Assembly: GCF_020171925.1 (NCBI RefSeq)
Contig: NZ_JAIVAR010000009.1
Span: 1 to 64,000 of the forward strand
Direction of reading: 5' to 3'
Source: Rossellomorea aquimaris
GTDB taxonomy: Bacteria; Bacillota; Bacilli; Bacillales; Bacillaceae_B
DNA length: 64,000 nt
Under the pieces are notes generated by a model that saw only the letters and a list, made by a program, of their open reading frames with translations, searched no databases and had not been told where the DNA came from. This document shows positions 33,790 to 42,339 of this stretch, in pieces (the stretch's first letter is position 1; each line of letters starts with the position of its first letter). The translations under genes were made by a program, and so were the position numbers.

Positions 33790-34722
33790 ATGTTGGAAGT
33801 GGTCAGCTTGTCGAAGGATTTTAAGAAACATAAAGCAGTGGAAGGGGTGAACATCTTCCTGGAGAAAGGGGAAACCGTCGGACTGCTTGGACCGAATGGC
33901 GCAGGGAAGTCGACGATCATATCGATGATTTCCTCCTTGATTTCACCTTCTGAAGGGGATGTCAGGCTTCACAATGACAGCATTCTGAAGCACCCTCAGA
34001 TGCTCAGGAAAGTGCTTGGGGTCGTCCCCCAGGAAATCGCTTTATACAATGACTTGACGGCGAGGGAGAATCTGGAGTTCTTCGGGAAGATCCACCGTTT
34101 GAGAGGGAAAGCATTGAAGGATAAAATAGCGGATATCCTCGATCAAATCGGCCTCAAGGAGCGGCAGAATGATGTCGTGAAGACGTTCTCCGGCGGTATG
34201 AAACGACGCCTGAACATTGGCGTGGCACTGCTACATGATCCCGAGATCCTCATCATGGATGAACCTACCGTGGGAATCGACCCCCAATCCCGGAATTATA
34301 TACTCGAGCAGGTGAAACGGTTGAATCGTGAGAAGAACATGACAATCCTCTATACAAGTCACTACATGGAAGAGGTCGAATTTCTTTGCGACCGTATTTA
34401 CATCATGGATAAAGGCCATATCATCGCGTCCGGGACCAAAGATGAAATCAAGAGTATCCTTTCAGCGGAATCCACCATCCTGATCAAGCTTGAAAGAAGT
34501 TCGGACGCCTTTGTTGATCGTTTAAAAGAGATTGCCTATCTGAAGACGGTCACGTCGCAGGATAAAGAGGTCACGGTCGTCGTACCGAAAGAAGTACACC
34601 CATTCAATCAAATCTTCCAGATTGCAGATGAAACGGGAGCCACCATCGTGACGATCGATCGCAAAACAGCAACCCTTGAAGATGTGTTCCTTCATCTGAC
34701 AGGAAGAGCGCTGAGAGATTAG
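33790..34722 (+). CDS. ABC transporter ATPase (LnrL-like)
   Basis: A 310-residue ATPase of the drug-exporter (DRA/CcmA) group. Walker A GLLGPNGAGKST (about residues 34-45), Q-loop VVPQEIALY, signature FSGGMKRRLNIG, Walker B ILIMDEPTVGID and the switch His in TSHYMEE are all present, followed by a ~85-residue C-terminal domain usual in this group. ATG 33790 has AAAGGAG at the right distance; an in-frame TTG at 33781 touches that site. It heads the exporter genes controlled by the two-component system just upstream. Confidence 0.9.
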   Translation: MLEVVSLSKDFKKHKAVEGVNIFLEKGETVGLLGPNGAGKSTIISMISSLISPSEGDVRLHNDSILKHPQMLRKVLGVVPQEIALYNDLTARENLEFFGKIHRLRGKALKDKIADILDQIGLKERQNDVVKTFSGGMKRRLNIGVALLHDPEILIMDEPTVGIDPQSRNYILEQVKRLNREKNMTILYTSHYMEEVEFLCDRIYIMDKGHIIASGTKDEIKSILSAESTILIKLERSSDAFVDRLKEIAYLKTVTSQDKEVTVVVPKEVHPFNQIFQIADETGATIVTIDRKTATLEDVFLHLTGRALRD

Positions 34723-34734
34723 GAGGGAGTCACA

Positions 34735-36003
34735 ATGATTATACAATTCATAAAGAAACAGCTCCTCTTGATGATCAGGAACCCTCAGATTCTCTTGATT
34801 TTACTCGGGATGCCGCTCATATTGATCACCATTCTGGGCTTTGCCCTTGGTGGGGTGATGAACGGGGAGGAAGTTCGTTTAAAGGCGAAAATCGCCATCG
34901 TGGAAAAGGGGGACAGCGGGGAGGAACTGAGCCTTTTTTTAAAGGAGCTTGAGGCCTCCGGACTTCCCAAAGAGTCGAAGGCCGCCATCGCAGAAGCAGC
35001 TGAAAGACTACTTCCGAGCGAATTGTTAAGGGATCAGGTACTGGAGAATCAGGAACTGAAGAAGTACCTTTCCGTCCAAGAAATCGAGCCAGGTTCCCTT
35101 GAAAAAGTGAAGAAAGACGACTCGTATTCGGCCATCATTGAAATTCCGGAAGGTTTCACCGAACAGGTACTATCTTCCATTTTTTTAGATGAAGGGAAAA
35201 GGACGGAGCTGAGGCTTTATCGCAATGAAGGGGAAGAGCTTGCCTCCAATCTTGTACGGGACCTTCTCACAGGCTTTCAAGAGCAATATTCGCTTGGTTC
35301 GGTCATGGGCCGTTCCAATGGGGCGAATTTCCCCATCAGTGCCATCAGCCAGGAGGTGAAGGGTGGTATTTCTCATGTAGAAGAACGGACACCCCTTACG
35401 TCGACTACCTATTATGCAGTGGGGATGAGTGTCATGTTCGTTTTATACATCGCCTCCAATATGGGATCTTTTGCGTATCGGGAAAAAGAGGATCATGTAT
35501 TTGACCGCATGGTTCTGGCGGATGTGTCCATCTGGAAATATTTCATCGCGATCCTATTGACGACGATCATACTTGCCTTGCTTCAGCTTGGCATTCTGTT
35601 CGGGATCTGTGCGCTCTTCTACGGTGTCACCTGGCCGGATCTGACGTCCTTCCTCATTGTGACGCTTGCCCTTTGCTTGGCGGTCGGAAGCATCGGTGCC
35701 CTGCTCACGTCCTTGAACTACCGGGCACACTCGGAAGCATTCTCGAACATTTTTTCGACTGTCATCATCACGGTCTTTGCCTTTATCGGAGGCAGCTTCG
35801 GGGGGATGTTCTCCTCCGATTTTATTCAGGAAATCGGGAGTCTGACGCCGAACGGGGCGGGGATGCAGGCGTACTTTAAAATCTTCCAGGGCTATCCCTT
35901 ATCCAGTATCACCACTGAACTATGGAGTCTGGCCATATTCAGCGTAATCGCCCTTGTCATCGCGGCCGTGTTATTTCCTAAGAAAGGTGGGGGTGCGATA
36001 TGA
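34735..36003 (+). CDS. ABC-2 type permease (LnrM-like)
   Basis: A 422-residue membrane subunit: one N-terminal helix (about residues 16-38), a long extracytoplasmic domain (~40-225), then five to six membrane segments typical of ABC2_membrane_3 (YAVGMSVMFVLYIASNMGSF, then ILLTTIILALLQLGILFGI). It starts 12 bases after the ATPase gene with AGGAGGGAG before the ATG and overlaps the next permease gene by four bases. In the linearmycin system, two such permeases and one ATPase form the exporter. Confidence 0.85.
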   Translation: MIIQFIKKQLLLMIRNPQILLILLGMPLILITILGFALGGVMNGEEVRLKAKIAIVEKGDSGEELSLFLKELEASGLPKESKAAIAEAAERLLPSELLRDQVLENQELKKYLSVQEIEPGSLEKVKKDDSYSAIIEIPEGFTEQVLSSIFLDEGKRTELRLYRNEGEELASNLVRDLLTGFQEQYSLGSVMGRSNGANFPISAISQEVKGGISHVEERTPLTSTTYYAVGMSVMFVLYIASNMGSFAYREKEDHVFDRMVLADVSIWKYFIAILLTTIILALLQLGILFGICALFYGVTWPDLTSFLIVTLALCLAVGSIGALLTSLNYRAHSEAFSNIFSTVIITVFAFIGGSFGGMFSSDFIQEIGSLTPNGAGMQAYFKIFQGYPLSSITTELWSLAIFSVIALVIAAVLFPKKGGGAI

Positions 36004-37109
36004 AAGGGATCCTCTTTGCGAAATTGAAACTATTTCTGCGTAAGCCATGGCTCTTTGTCATCATGACAGGTGTTTGTGTGATGTTTGCTTTTTTTACAAG
36101 CCAGGGAGAAGTGAATAAAATCCCGATTCCATATAGCGTAGTGGGCGACTCTGAGGAGATGGATCGAATTGTGGATGAGCTGAAGGGAGCCGAGGCTTTC
36201 CAATTCCAAGAAATGACTGAGGAGCAATTGAAGGAATACGTAAGTGAAGGGGAGAGACAAAGCGGACTGATCCTGATGCCTGATGATTTTCGCATCATGA
36301 TCTCCTCGAATACCGGAACAACATCGTTATTGCAGCAAGTAGTGGGCAAAGCTTACAGTGATATGAAGTATAAAAAGGCAGTTGAGGAAGCAGCCCTTAG
36401 TGAAGGGATTCCGTCAGCGGAAGTTTCAGGATGGTTCCATGAAGCGGAAACTGCGCCGGTCTTCTCCATCAAGGAGGCATCATTCAAAGGAGATGATACA
36501 TTCGTATATGACCCTAAGCTGCAATCGCTTTTCGGATTCTCTCTCTTCTTTGTAATCTATACGATTGCATTTAATGTATCGACGATCCTTAACGAAAAGA
36601 ATGAAGGAGTCTGGGACCGCATCATCCTCTCGCCGACCAGGAAATGGGAGATGTATGCAGGAAACCTTGTTCATAGTTTCATCCTTGGATACGTCCAGCT
36701 TGCCCTGATTTTCTTTGTCTTCCGGTACATTACCGATGTCAATTTCTACGGAAACTTCACGACCGTGTTGTTGCTGCTAGTACCATATGTATTCACCATT
36801 GTGTCGCTTTCGATGCTAATCACCGGAATTGTTAAAAAGGTCCAGCATTTCAGCGCTGTCATCCCGATTGTCGCCGTAAGCATGGCAATGATCGGGGGTG
36901 CTTTCTGGCCGCTTGAAATCGTTAAATCGCCAATATTATTAGGCATATCAAAGGTCGTGCCAATCACCTATGGGATGGAAGCATTGAAAGGAGCCACCAT
37001 CAACGGTTGGGGAACGGAGCAATTGATGCTCCCGGTATCCGTCTTGATCCTGATGGGCGTCCTCATGATGGGAATCGGCATCAATTTCATGGAAAGGCGT
37101 CATGTGTAA
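36000..37109 (+). CDS. ABC-2 type permease (LnrN-like)
   Basis: A 369-residue second permease of the same layout: N-terminal helix (about residues 18-35), extracytoplasmic domain to ~180, and six C-terminal membrane segments (LQSLFGFSLFFVIYTIAFN, then VIPIVAVSMAMIGGAFWPLE). It overlaps lnrM-like by four bases (ATGA) and ends the operon at a strong terminator. A heterodimer with the preceding permease is likely. Confidence 0.85.
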   Translation: MKGILFAKLKLFLRKPWLFVIMTGVCVMFAFFTSQGEVNKIPIPYSVVGDSEEMDRIVDELKGAEAFQFQEMTEEQLKEYVSEGERQSGLILMPDDFRIMISSNTGTTSLLQQVVGKAYSDMKYKKAVEEAALSEGIPSAEVSGWFHEAETAPVFSIKEASFKGDDTFVYDPKLQSLFGFSLFFVIYTIAFNVSTILNEKNEGVWDRIILSPTRKWEMYAGNLVHSFILGYVQLALIFFVFRYITDVNFYGNFTTVLLLLVPYVFTIVSLSMLITGIVKKVQHFSAVIPIVAVSMAMIGGAFWPLEIVKSPILLGISKVVPITYGMEALKGATINGWGTEQLMLPVSVLILMGVLMMGIGINFMERRHV

Positions 37110-37137
37110 TATCCAGATGTACATGAAAACAATACTA

Positions 37138-37184
37138 AAAAAACCCGAACTAATTTTCCGTGGGGAAATTAGTTCGGGTTTTAC
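37138..37184. terminator. Bidirectional terminator
   Basis: AAACCCGAACTAATTT and AAATTAGTTCGGGTTT are long arms with extra CC/GG pairs, and T/A-runs flank both sides. It lies between the ABC operon and the convergent AlsT-type gene. Confidence 0.9.
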
Positions 37185-37225
37185 TTTGGTAAAGCTTATT
37201 ACCTAAGTTTAGTTCCAGTATCTAA

Positions 37226-38656
37226 TTATTCATTAACAGCCTTCTTCCGCACGGTTTCACGCTTCGGCCAGCTTTCGACTCCCTTCAAACCTGGGATGTC
37301 ATCTGCATAGAATACCGGATCTAAGCCTTGACGGCGCTGATCCATATAGTTGTTCAACGCCTTGAATGCAATCGGTGCAAGAATACCGATCGCGACCAGA
37401 TTCGTGATGGCCATCAGTGCCATTGATAAATCTGCCAGCGCCCACACGATGTCAAGACTTGCCATGGAACCGAAAATGACCATACCTAACGCGATGAAGC
37501 GATAGATGAGAAGGCCCGTTTTACTCTTATTGATGAATGGTAGGTTGGCTTCTCCGTAATAATAGCTTCCGATGATTGAACTGAAAGCGAATGTGAAGAT
37601 TGCAATCGCGAGGAAAATCCCCGCCCATGAATGGAAATGCTCTGACATGGCAGCCTGGGAAAGCTCGATGCCTGTCAATCCAGTCCCATATGCATCCGAT
37701 GTCAGGATGATGAAGGCAGTTGCCGAACAAACAAGCAATGTGTCAAAGAATACGCCAAGCGCTTGGATGAACCCCTGCTTTACAGGGTGGGAAACGGATG
37801 CGGTCGCAGCAGCGTTGGGTGCACTACCCATACCTGCTTCATTTGAGAACAGTCCGCGTTTTACACCGTTCATGATCGCAGCACCGATTCCTCCGCCGAG
37901 CACCTGCTCAAATCCAAACGCACTCTTGAAAATCAAGGCGATGACAGAAGGCATCTCAGTGATGTTGGTAATGACAACGAATAGTGCCAAAATGATATAA
38001 AAGCCAGCCATGACAGGGACGATGGCAGAAGAGAAGCTCGCAATCCGCTTGACGCCACCAAAGATGATGAGAGCTGTCAGACCTGCCAAGACAAGTCCGA
38101 TTACAAGCGGGCTGATCCCGAATGAATTATTGAATGCAGTGGAAATGGTGTTACTTTGTACCGCATTGAATGTAGTACCGAAGGAAAGAATGATTGTGAC
38201 CGCAAAGATCGAACTCATCCAGCGTTTCCCGAGCTGCTTCTCCATGTAGTAGCCCGGTCCGCCTTTGAAGCCTACTTTGTCTTTTACTTTATAAATTTGG
38301 GCAAGTGTACTTTCCACGAATGCACTCGCTCCGCCGAGAATGGCGACAAGCCACATCCAGAATACCGCTCCAGGACCTCCAAGTGCTAAGGCAATTGCAA
38401 CACCGGCTAAATTACCTGTACCAATTCGAGTTCCTGCTCCTATGAAGAATGCCTGCAATGAGGAGATTTGCTTCTCTCCCTCTGCCTGCTGAACATCCTT
38501 ATCGCCCAGTAGTCGGACCATTTCGCCAAAGTGACGGAGTTGAACAAACTTTGATCCGATTGTGAAATAAATACCTAAAATAATGAGTAGTCCGATTAAA
38601 ATATAACCCCACAAATATGAATTTGCTTCGTTGACTAAATTGTTTAGAATCTCCAT
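37226..38656 (-). CDS. Sodium:amino-acid symporter, AlsT/AGCS family
   Basis: A 476-residue permease with about ten to eleven hydrophobic segments. The AGCS family signature GAGTRIGTGNLAGVAIAL and the later FSNEAGMGSAPNAAA block are clear. Members carry alanine, glycine or glutamine with Na+; AlsT of B. subtilis is associated with glutamine uptake. The ATG at 38656 follows CGAGGGGGTTATC. A promoter with TTGACA and GATAAT lies 40-70 bases upstream. Confidence 0.88.
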   Translation of the reverse strand: MEILNNLVNEANSYLWGYILIGLLIILGIYFTIGSKFVQLRHFGEMVRLLGDKDVQQAEGEKQISSLQAFFIGAGTRIGTGNLAGVAIALALGGPGAVFWMWLVAILGGASAFVESTLAQIYKVKDKVGFKGGPGYYMEKQLGKRWMSSIFAVTIILSFGTTFNAVQSNTISTAFNNSFGISPLVIGLVLAGLTALIIFGGVKRIASFSSAIVPVMAGFYIILALFVVITNITEMPSVIALIFKSAFGFEQVLGGGIGAAIMNGVKRGLFSNEAGMGSAPNAAATASVSHPVKQGFIQALGVFFDTLLVCSATAFIILTSDAYGTGLTGIELSQAAMSEHFHSWAGIFLAIAIFTFAFSSIIGSYYYGEANLPFINKSKTGLLIYRFIALGMVIFGSMASLDIVWALADLSMALMAITNLVAIGILAPIAFKALNNYMDQRRQGLDPVFYADDIPGLKGVESWPKRETVRKKAVNE

Positions 38657-38694
38657 GATAACCCCCTCGAAAATTTGTATCGGTCACGTGTATT

Positions 38695-38723
38695 ATTATC
38701 TGAAAATTTAAACCGATTGTCAA
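38695..38723 (-). promoter_or_regulatory. SigA promoter for the AlsT-type gene
   Basis: On the minus strand TTGACA (38723-38718) and GATAAT (38700-38695) have a spacer of exactly 17 bp, an almost perfect SigA promoter 39 bases before the start codon. Confidence 0.8.
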
Positions 38724-38984
38724 GTTGTTATCTGAATATTTGAATTTAACAAATAATTCCGGAGAGCTAGAAATATTCTGTCATAGTAAATACTTGAATC
38801 TATTGAGGTTCAACACCAATGGAGACACAAAGCGAGTCAAAGGAAATTATTTTGAAATAATAAGTGAAAGTGGAAGGAATAATATTATTCGTGTAGGTGG
38901 GAGGAACTTTCCAAGCAGATAACCAAATAAAAAGCCATAGGAATTCTCCATGGCAGCGTTAAACATTATGTGAATGGATCAGGT
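38724..38984. other. Intergenic stretch without a supported gene
   Basis: AT-rich. A 65-codon frame on the plus strand (38725-38922) begins with TTG inside the minus-strand promoter and has no ribosome binding site, so I do not call it. A small hairpin GCCAT/ATGGC lies at 38934-38954. Confidence 0.5.
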
Positions 38985-39149
38985 TCAGTAATAGTTCCAG
39001 TAGGTCAATACAAACAATAATACACCTGTGATCATGGAAATACCGAAAAGCATAAACAAGAAATCAAGAATCCCGTCGACAAATAGTTTCTTACGGCTTT
39101 GACGTTTGAAGTGTCTGACCTCTTTGCGATAATAAGCAGAACGACTCAT
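38985..39149 (-). CDS. Small single-pass membrane protein (54 aa)
   Basis: A 54-residue frame on the minus strand from ATG 39149 to TGA 38985, with GGGAGG eight bases upstream. The first ~22 residues are very basic (SRSAYYRKEVRHFKRQSRKK) and the rest is one hydrophobic helix (FLFMLFGISMITGVLLFVL) ending in YWNYY. I know no named family; the basic-then-hydrophobic plan suggests a membrane peptide with its basic end in the cytosol. It is too short for usual length filters but the ribosome binding site and composition support it. Confidence 0.65.
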   Translation of the reverse strand: MSRSAYYRKEVRHFKRQSRKKLFVDGILDFLFMLFGISMITGVLLFVLTYWNYY

Positions 39150-39260
39150 TCTAAAACCTCCCATTAGATTCAGTTGAGATTTCCGTTATAAAGTTATTCT
39201 CGGGCAGAACAAGAAATCCCTTCCTGAAAGTGAAAAAAATGTCGGAATAGAAAGAGTAAA

Positions 39261-39293
39261 GGAGAAAGGGGCTGAATGTCAGCCCCTTTCTCC
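39261..39293 (-). terminator. Terminator-like hairpin after the CBS-domain gene
   Basis: GGAGAAAGGGGCTGA and TCAGCCCCTTTCTCC are perfect 15-base arms around ATG. On the minus strand it is followed by TTTACTCTTTC, a weak T-tract. Confidence 0.75.
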
Positions 39294-39304
39294 TCTGCAT
39301 AGCG

Positions 39305-39718
39305 TTATCGCAAATGGTTTTCTGAAATCTGACTCAGTGCGCCTCCTGCACTTTGATCAGCTTTCTGTTGTACTGCTAAATCCCCGAGTGCCAGCATTCC
39401 GACAAGATTACCGTTTTCGACGACCGGGAGCCTGCGGATTTGATGCTGTGACATTAATGCAGCAGCTTCTTCAGCTGATGCGTCTGGTGAAATGGTCACA
39501 ACGTTCTGTGACATAACGGAAGATACTTGATCTTGCGTACCATTCGTCAATCCACGGGTAGCGATGTCGCGGTCGGTAATCATACCGACAACCTGTCCGT
39601 TCTCCACTACTGGAACAGAACCGACATTCCTTGATTGCATCTTGGAAGCTACATTTTGTAGAGAGTCCTGGTTGGAAGCTGCTTCTACATTCGTGGACAT
39701 AATATCGCGTACGTTCAT
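39305..39718 (-). CDS. CBS-pair domain protein (YhcV-like)
   Basis: A 137-residue soluble protein made of two CBS motifs (IMSTNVEAASNQDSLQNVAS... to DRDIATRG, then SSVMSQNVVTISPDASAEEA to GMLALGDLAV). The length and both halves resemble YhcV of B. subtilis. CBS pairs bind adenine nucleotides and regulate partner proteins; no partner is adjacent. The ATG at 39718 follows GAGGGGGAATTGAA; the longer frame upstream includes this site and is not used. Confidence 0.85.
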   Translation of the reverse strand: MNVRDIMSTNVEAASNQDSLQNVASKMQSRNVGSVPVVENGQVVGMITDRDIATRGLTNGTQDQVSSVMSQNVVTISPDASAEEAAALMSQHQIRRLPVVENGNLVGMLALGDLAVQQKADQSAGGALSQISENHLR

Positions 39719-39865
39719 TTCAATTCCCCCTCGGTTGTTATGGCAGTACAATCTTTAGTATGGGGAGAATCAATTTTGATATTCATTTTCCGGCAGGAAG
39801 TTACTTGTAAGGGAGGGATGTAACCGCTCATGGATGCTCAGGGAGGGAAAAGGGACACGGCATAA

Positions 39866-39894
39866 AAAAATCCCCCGGAATCTGCCGGGGGACA
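39866..39894 (-). terminator. Terminator after the LysM-CAP gene
   Basis: On the minus strand GTCCCCCGG and CCGGGGGA form the stem and TTTTTTT follows. Confidence 0.85.
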
Positions 39895-39897
39895 TTA

Positions 39898-40518
39898 TTA
39901 TTTCGAAATGAACATCTGAGTCCAATAAGTACCGTACGAACCTCCTTTGGCATAACCGACTCCGATCCGGGTGTACGTGCCGTTAAGAATATTTTTGCGG
40001 TGTCCTGGGCTGTTCATCCATTCCCGCACCACTTGCTCCGGACTTGTTTGACCGACAGCGATGTTCTCACCCGCCGATGAGTATTGGATATTGAAGCTTT
40101 TCATCATGTCGAAAGGAGAACCATACTGAGGGCTCCTGTGAGCAAAGTATCCTGTATCCCTCATATCCCTGGATTTATATCGTGCAACCCTGGAAAGCTG
40201 CCAATCCAACTGAAGCGGGGAGAGTCCTGCTTTTTGCCTCTCCTGATTGGTCAGGTCGATCACTTGTCTCTCAACCGATTTTATGGATTGGATGGTTGGG
40301 ATGTGGATGCTCTGACCTGGATAAATCAAGTCGGGATTCGGGATCTGTGGGTTCGCATCAATGATTTCAGACAAACCGACCCTGAATCTCTTTGATATTT
40401 TCCAAAGAGTATCTCCTTTCTTTACCATATAAGATCGTTCAGCTTGTGCGTGAGCATTTCCTGTAAGGCCAAAGGCTAGGGACATAGTGACTAAGATAAT
40501 CGCTAATAGTGTTTTCAT
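39898..40518 (-). CDS. Secreted LysM and CAP-domain protein
   Basis: A 206-residue exported protein. A signal peptide (about 24 residues, cut near AHA-QA) is followed by one LysM domain (YMVKKGDTLWKISKRF to LIYPGQSIHIP, residues ~30-74) that binds peptidoglycan, and by a CAP domain (~85-206) with YFAHRSP, GENIAVG and WMNSPGHRKNIL. It is a shorter cousin of the CAP lipoprotein at 14532; the two share the near-identical GSPFxMM and NSPGHRKNILNG stretches, so they are paralogues with different wall anchors. Similar proteins in bacilli occur in the spore coat or wall. Confidence 0.86.
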   Translation of the reverse strand: MKTLLAIILVTMSLAFGLTGNAHAQAERSYMVKKGDTLWKISKRFRVGLSEIIDANPQIPNPDLIYPGQSIHIPTIQSIKSVERQVIDLTNQERQKAGLSPLQLDWQLSRVARYKSRDMRDTGYFAHRSPQYGSPFDMMKSFNIQYSSAGENIAVGQTSPEQVVREWMNSPGHRKNILNGTYTRIGVGYAKGGSYGTYWTQMFISK

Positions 40519-40683
40519 ACCTTTAAATTGTGTAGTTCAGTCGGAAATATTCTAATAAAAAATCAAAAAATAGGATTAATGTTTCATTTATCGGGAATAG
40601 GTAAACCAACTAGAATAAAGTGAAACCTTTTTTTATTCCATACGTACAAATAGGTGTAGAAATAATTTGAAGAGGTGACGAAC

Positions 40684-40833
40684 GTGGTAAAGGAGAACGA
40701 TCGCTTTAAAAGAGTGATAACCAAATTATCGAAAGTCGGCGTCAATGTCTCTAAAACGAAATCAAGACGGGAGATCCTCCATTCCCTGCGGCAGTATCAA
40801 CCATTGCCAAAGACGTTAACACAGGATTCATAA
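40684..40833 (+). CDS. Small basic protein (49 aa), hypothetical
   Basis: A frame of 49 residues from GTG 40684 to TAA 40831-40833, preceded by GAAGAGGTGACGAAC as ribosome binding site. The protein is basic and probably helical, with KRVITKLSKVGVNVSKTKSR in the middle. I do not recognise a family. Its ribosome binding site and position in an otherwise empty stretch support it; expression is unproven. Confidence 0.5.
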   Translation: MVKENDRFKRVITKLSKVGVNVSKTKSRREILHSLRQYQPLPKTLTQDS

Positions 40834-40900
40834 AAGGCTGGACAGACATAATCCCCTATATTTCACGATATACTACTAGTAATGAAAAGGAGGGGATGGT

Positions 40901-41179
40901 ATGGAAAGAGTGATGTTTGATGTCCAGACCTTAATGGAAATAAGAAAGTGGGCCAATGATATTTCATACCGCTGTATGAGCGGGAACCAGCCTCCTGACC
41001 CGCGTAGCGTCAATATGGCGCTGGACCAGGTTTCAAGGGCATTGGCCATGTTTGCGGAAATGGAGATACATCGGATGCAGAATACGCATATCGCTTGTGA
41101 CGGCCAAAGCTATATCAAAGGGCGATTGAAGATTGCCCATCGATCGACACTGCCTCAAGAAGACTCCAATACAGCATAA
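40901..41179 (+). CDS. Hypothetical protein (92 aa)
   Basis: A 92-residue soluble protein with AAAAGGAGGGGATGGT before the ATG. It has two predicted helices, TLMEIRKWANDISYRCMS and MALDQVSRALAMFAEMEIH, separated by a Pro-rich turn, and a short polar tail. No family recognised. A structured element with a T-tract begins right after its stop codon. Confidence 0.6.
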   Translation: MERVMFDVQTLMEIRKWANDISYRCMSGNQPPDPRSVNMALDQVSRALAMFAEMEIHRMQNTHIACDGQSYIKGRLKIAHRSTLPQEDSNTA

Positions 41180-41180
41180 T

Positions 41181-41298
41181 AAAGAGGTTGACCCAAGAAT
41201 GCGAAAGTCTGTACTCATGTAATCGAATGCAGTGGCTCATAAAGGACTGATCCTTTAAGGGTGATCATTTCATCTTTTTGGGTCAGCCTCTTTTTTTT
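41181..41298 (+). ncRNA. Long structured 3' element closed by a 15-bp stem and U-tract
   Basis: AAAGAGGTTGACCCA (41181-41195) pairs with TGGGTCAGCCTCTTT (41279-41293) at all 15 places (one G-U), and a run of eight T follows. The 83 bases between hold an inner hairpin AAAGGA-CTGA-TCCTTT (41241-41256). It is far larger than a plain terminator. It may be the 3' end of the 92-residue gene's mRNA, a stable small RNA, or both. Confidence 0.55.
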
Positions 41299-41389
41299 GA
41301 AAGAATGCGATCGGGAAGAAAGCCGTTTTACTGGCGGAAATGGTGTGGATTAGCACCTATTATTAATAAGAGTTGGTGACGTGATGACG

Positions 41390-42286
41390 ATGCTTTATTC
41401 AAGGATCTTGTTGGTTTGCAATGGGAAAGCAGGTAAAGGGGAGCTTGAAGTCCAGTTGAAGGACGTCATCCCTCCTCTATTGGACAAGTGTGACACCATG
41501 ACCGTGCACAAAACAAAGGACAAAGGAGATGCGGAAAGGATCTGCCGGGATACGGGCCATGAATATGACCTCGTCATCATCATGGGAGGGGACGGAACGG
41601 TCCATGAAGCAGTGAATGGACTAGCCTCCCTGAACTCCAGACCTAAAGTCGCAATCCTCCCAGGGGGGACCTGCAATGATTTTGCGCGCTCGTTGAATGT
41701 CCCGATGAATATGAGACAGGCAGTCGAAATCATCACTTCATCCGAACGGGAGAAGGACATTGATATCGTCAAGGCAGGGGACCGCTATTTCAGCAATTTC
41801 TGGGGAGCGGGCCTCGTATCCAAGACAAGTGACAACATCGATGTGGGATCAAAGAGTGTGCTTGGGAAATTAAGTTACTATATCAGTGCGTTTCAATCAA
41901 TACAGGATCCCCAGCTCCTGAACGTGACGGTCACTGCAAATGGGGACACCATTCACGAAGAAGTCGTGATGGTACTTGCGGCGAACGGCCGTTCAATCGG
42001 TGCAAATCCGCTTCCTGTAGATATTGACCTTGAGGACGGACTACTTGATGTGTATCTCGTGAAGAAGACGGGATTTCCTCTCATGAAGGAATTCATCATG
42101 CTTAGGAGTACGGGCGAAGTCAGTGATCCCACCAATGATATCATTCACATCAAGGCACCGGAAGTCAGTATCCGATTCGAAGATAATGAGCGGGTCGATA
42201 TGGACGGGGAGCTATATGATCAAGGAGATCAAACGTTAGTGGTATTGAAGCATCACATGCGCTTGATTGTCGGGGAAAAGAAATAA
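41390..42286 (+). CDS. Diacylglycerol/lipid kinase family protein
   Basis: A kinase of about 299 residues with the DAGK catalytic fold. The nucleotide-binding IIMGGDGTVHEAVNGL and PGGTCNDFARSLNVP motifs are intact, as is the C-terminal ERVDMDGE motif. Members phosphorylate diacylglycerol or related lipids (DgkB, YegS, BmrU types); which one is not clear, and DgkB proper is expected elsewhere in the genome. GTG 41381, ATG 41384 and ATG 41390 are possible starts; 41390 fits best to GGTGA at 41375. Confidence 0.85.
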   Translation: MLYSRILLVCNGKAGKGELEVQLKDVIPPLLDKCDTMTVHKTKDKGDAERICRDTGHEYDLVIIMGGDGTVHEAVNGLASLNSRPKVAILPGGTCNDFARSLNVPMNMRQAVEIITSSEREKDIDIVKAGDRYFSNFWGAGLVSKTSDNIDVGSKSVLGKLSYYISAFQSIQDPQLLNVTVTANGDTIHEEVVMVLAANGRSIGANPLPVDIDLEDGLLDVYLVKKTGFPLMKEFIMLRSTGEVSDPTNDIIHIKAPEVSIRFEDNERVDMDGELYDQGDQTLVVLKHHMRLIVGEKK

Positions 42287-42319
42287 AGGAGTATCGGACA
42301 CTGTCCGATACTCCTTTAT
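42283..42319. terminator. Bidirectional terminator (18-bp arms)
   Basis: ATAAAGGAGTATCGGACA and TGTCCGATACTCCTTTAT are perfect arms with a single C between them. It overlaps the stop codon of the lipid kinase gene and lies before the convergent DedA-like gene. Confidence 0.85.
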
Positions 42320-42339
42320 TGTGCAAATGGGCGAAACCC

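Noticed and set aside
38725-38922. 65-codon plus-strand frame after the AlsT promoter
   Set aside because: It starts with TTG within the minus-strand promoter and has no ribosome binding site; the composition is that of non-coding AT-rich DNA.
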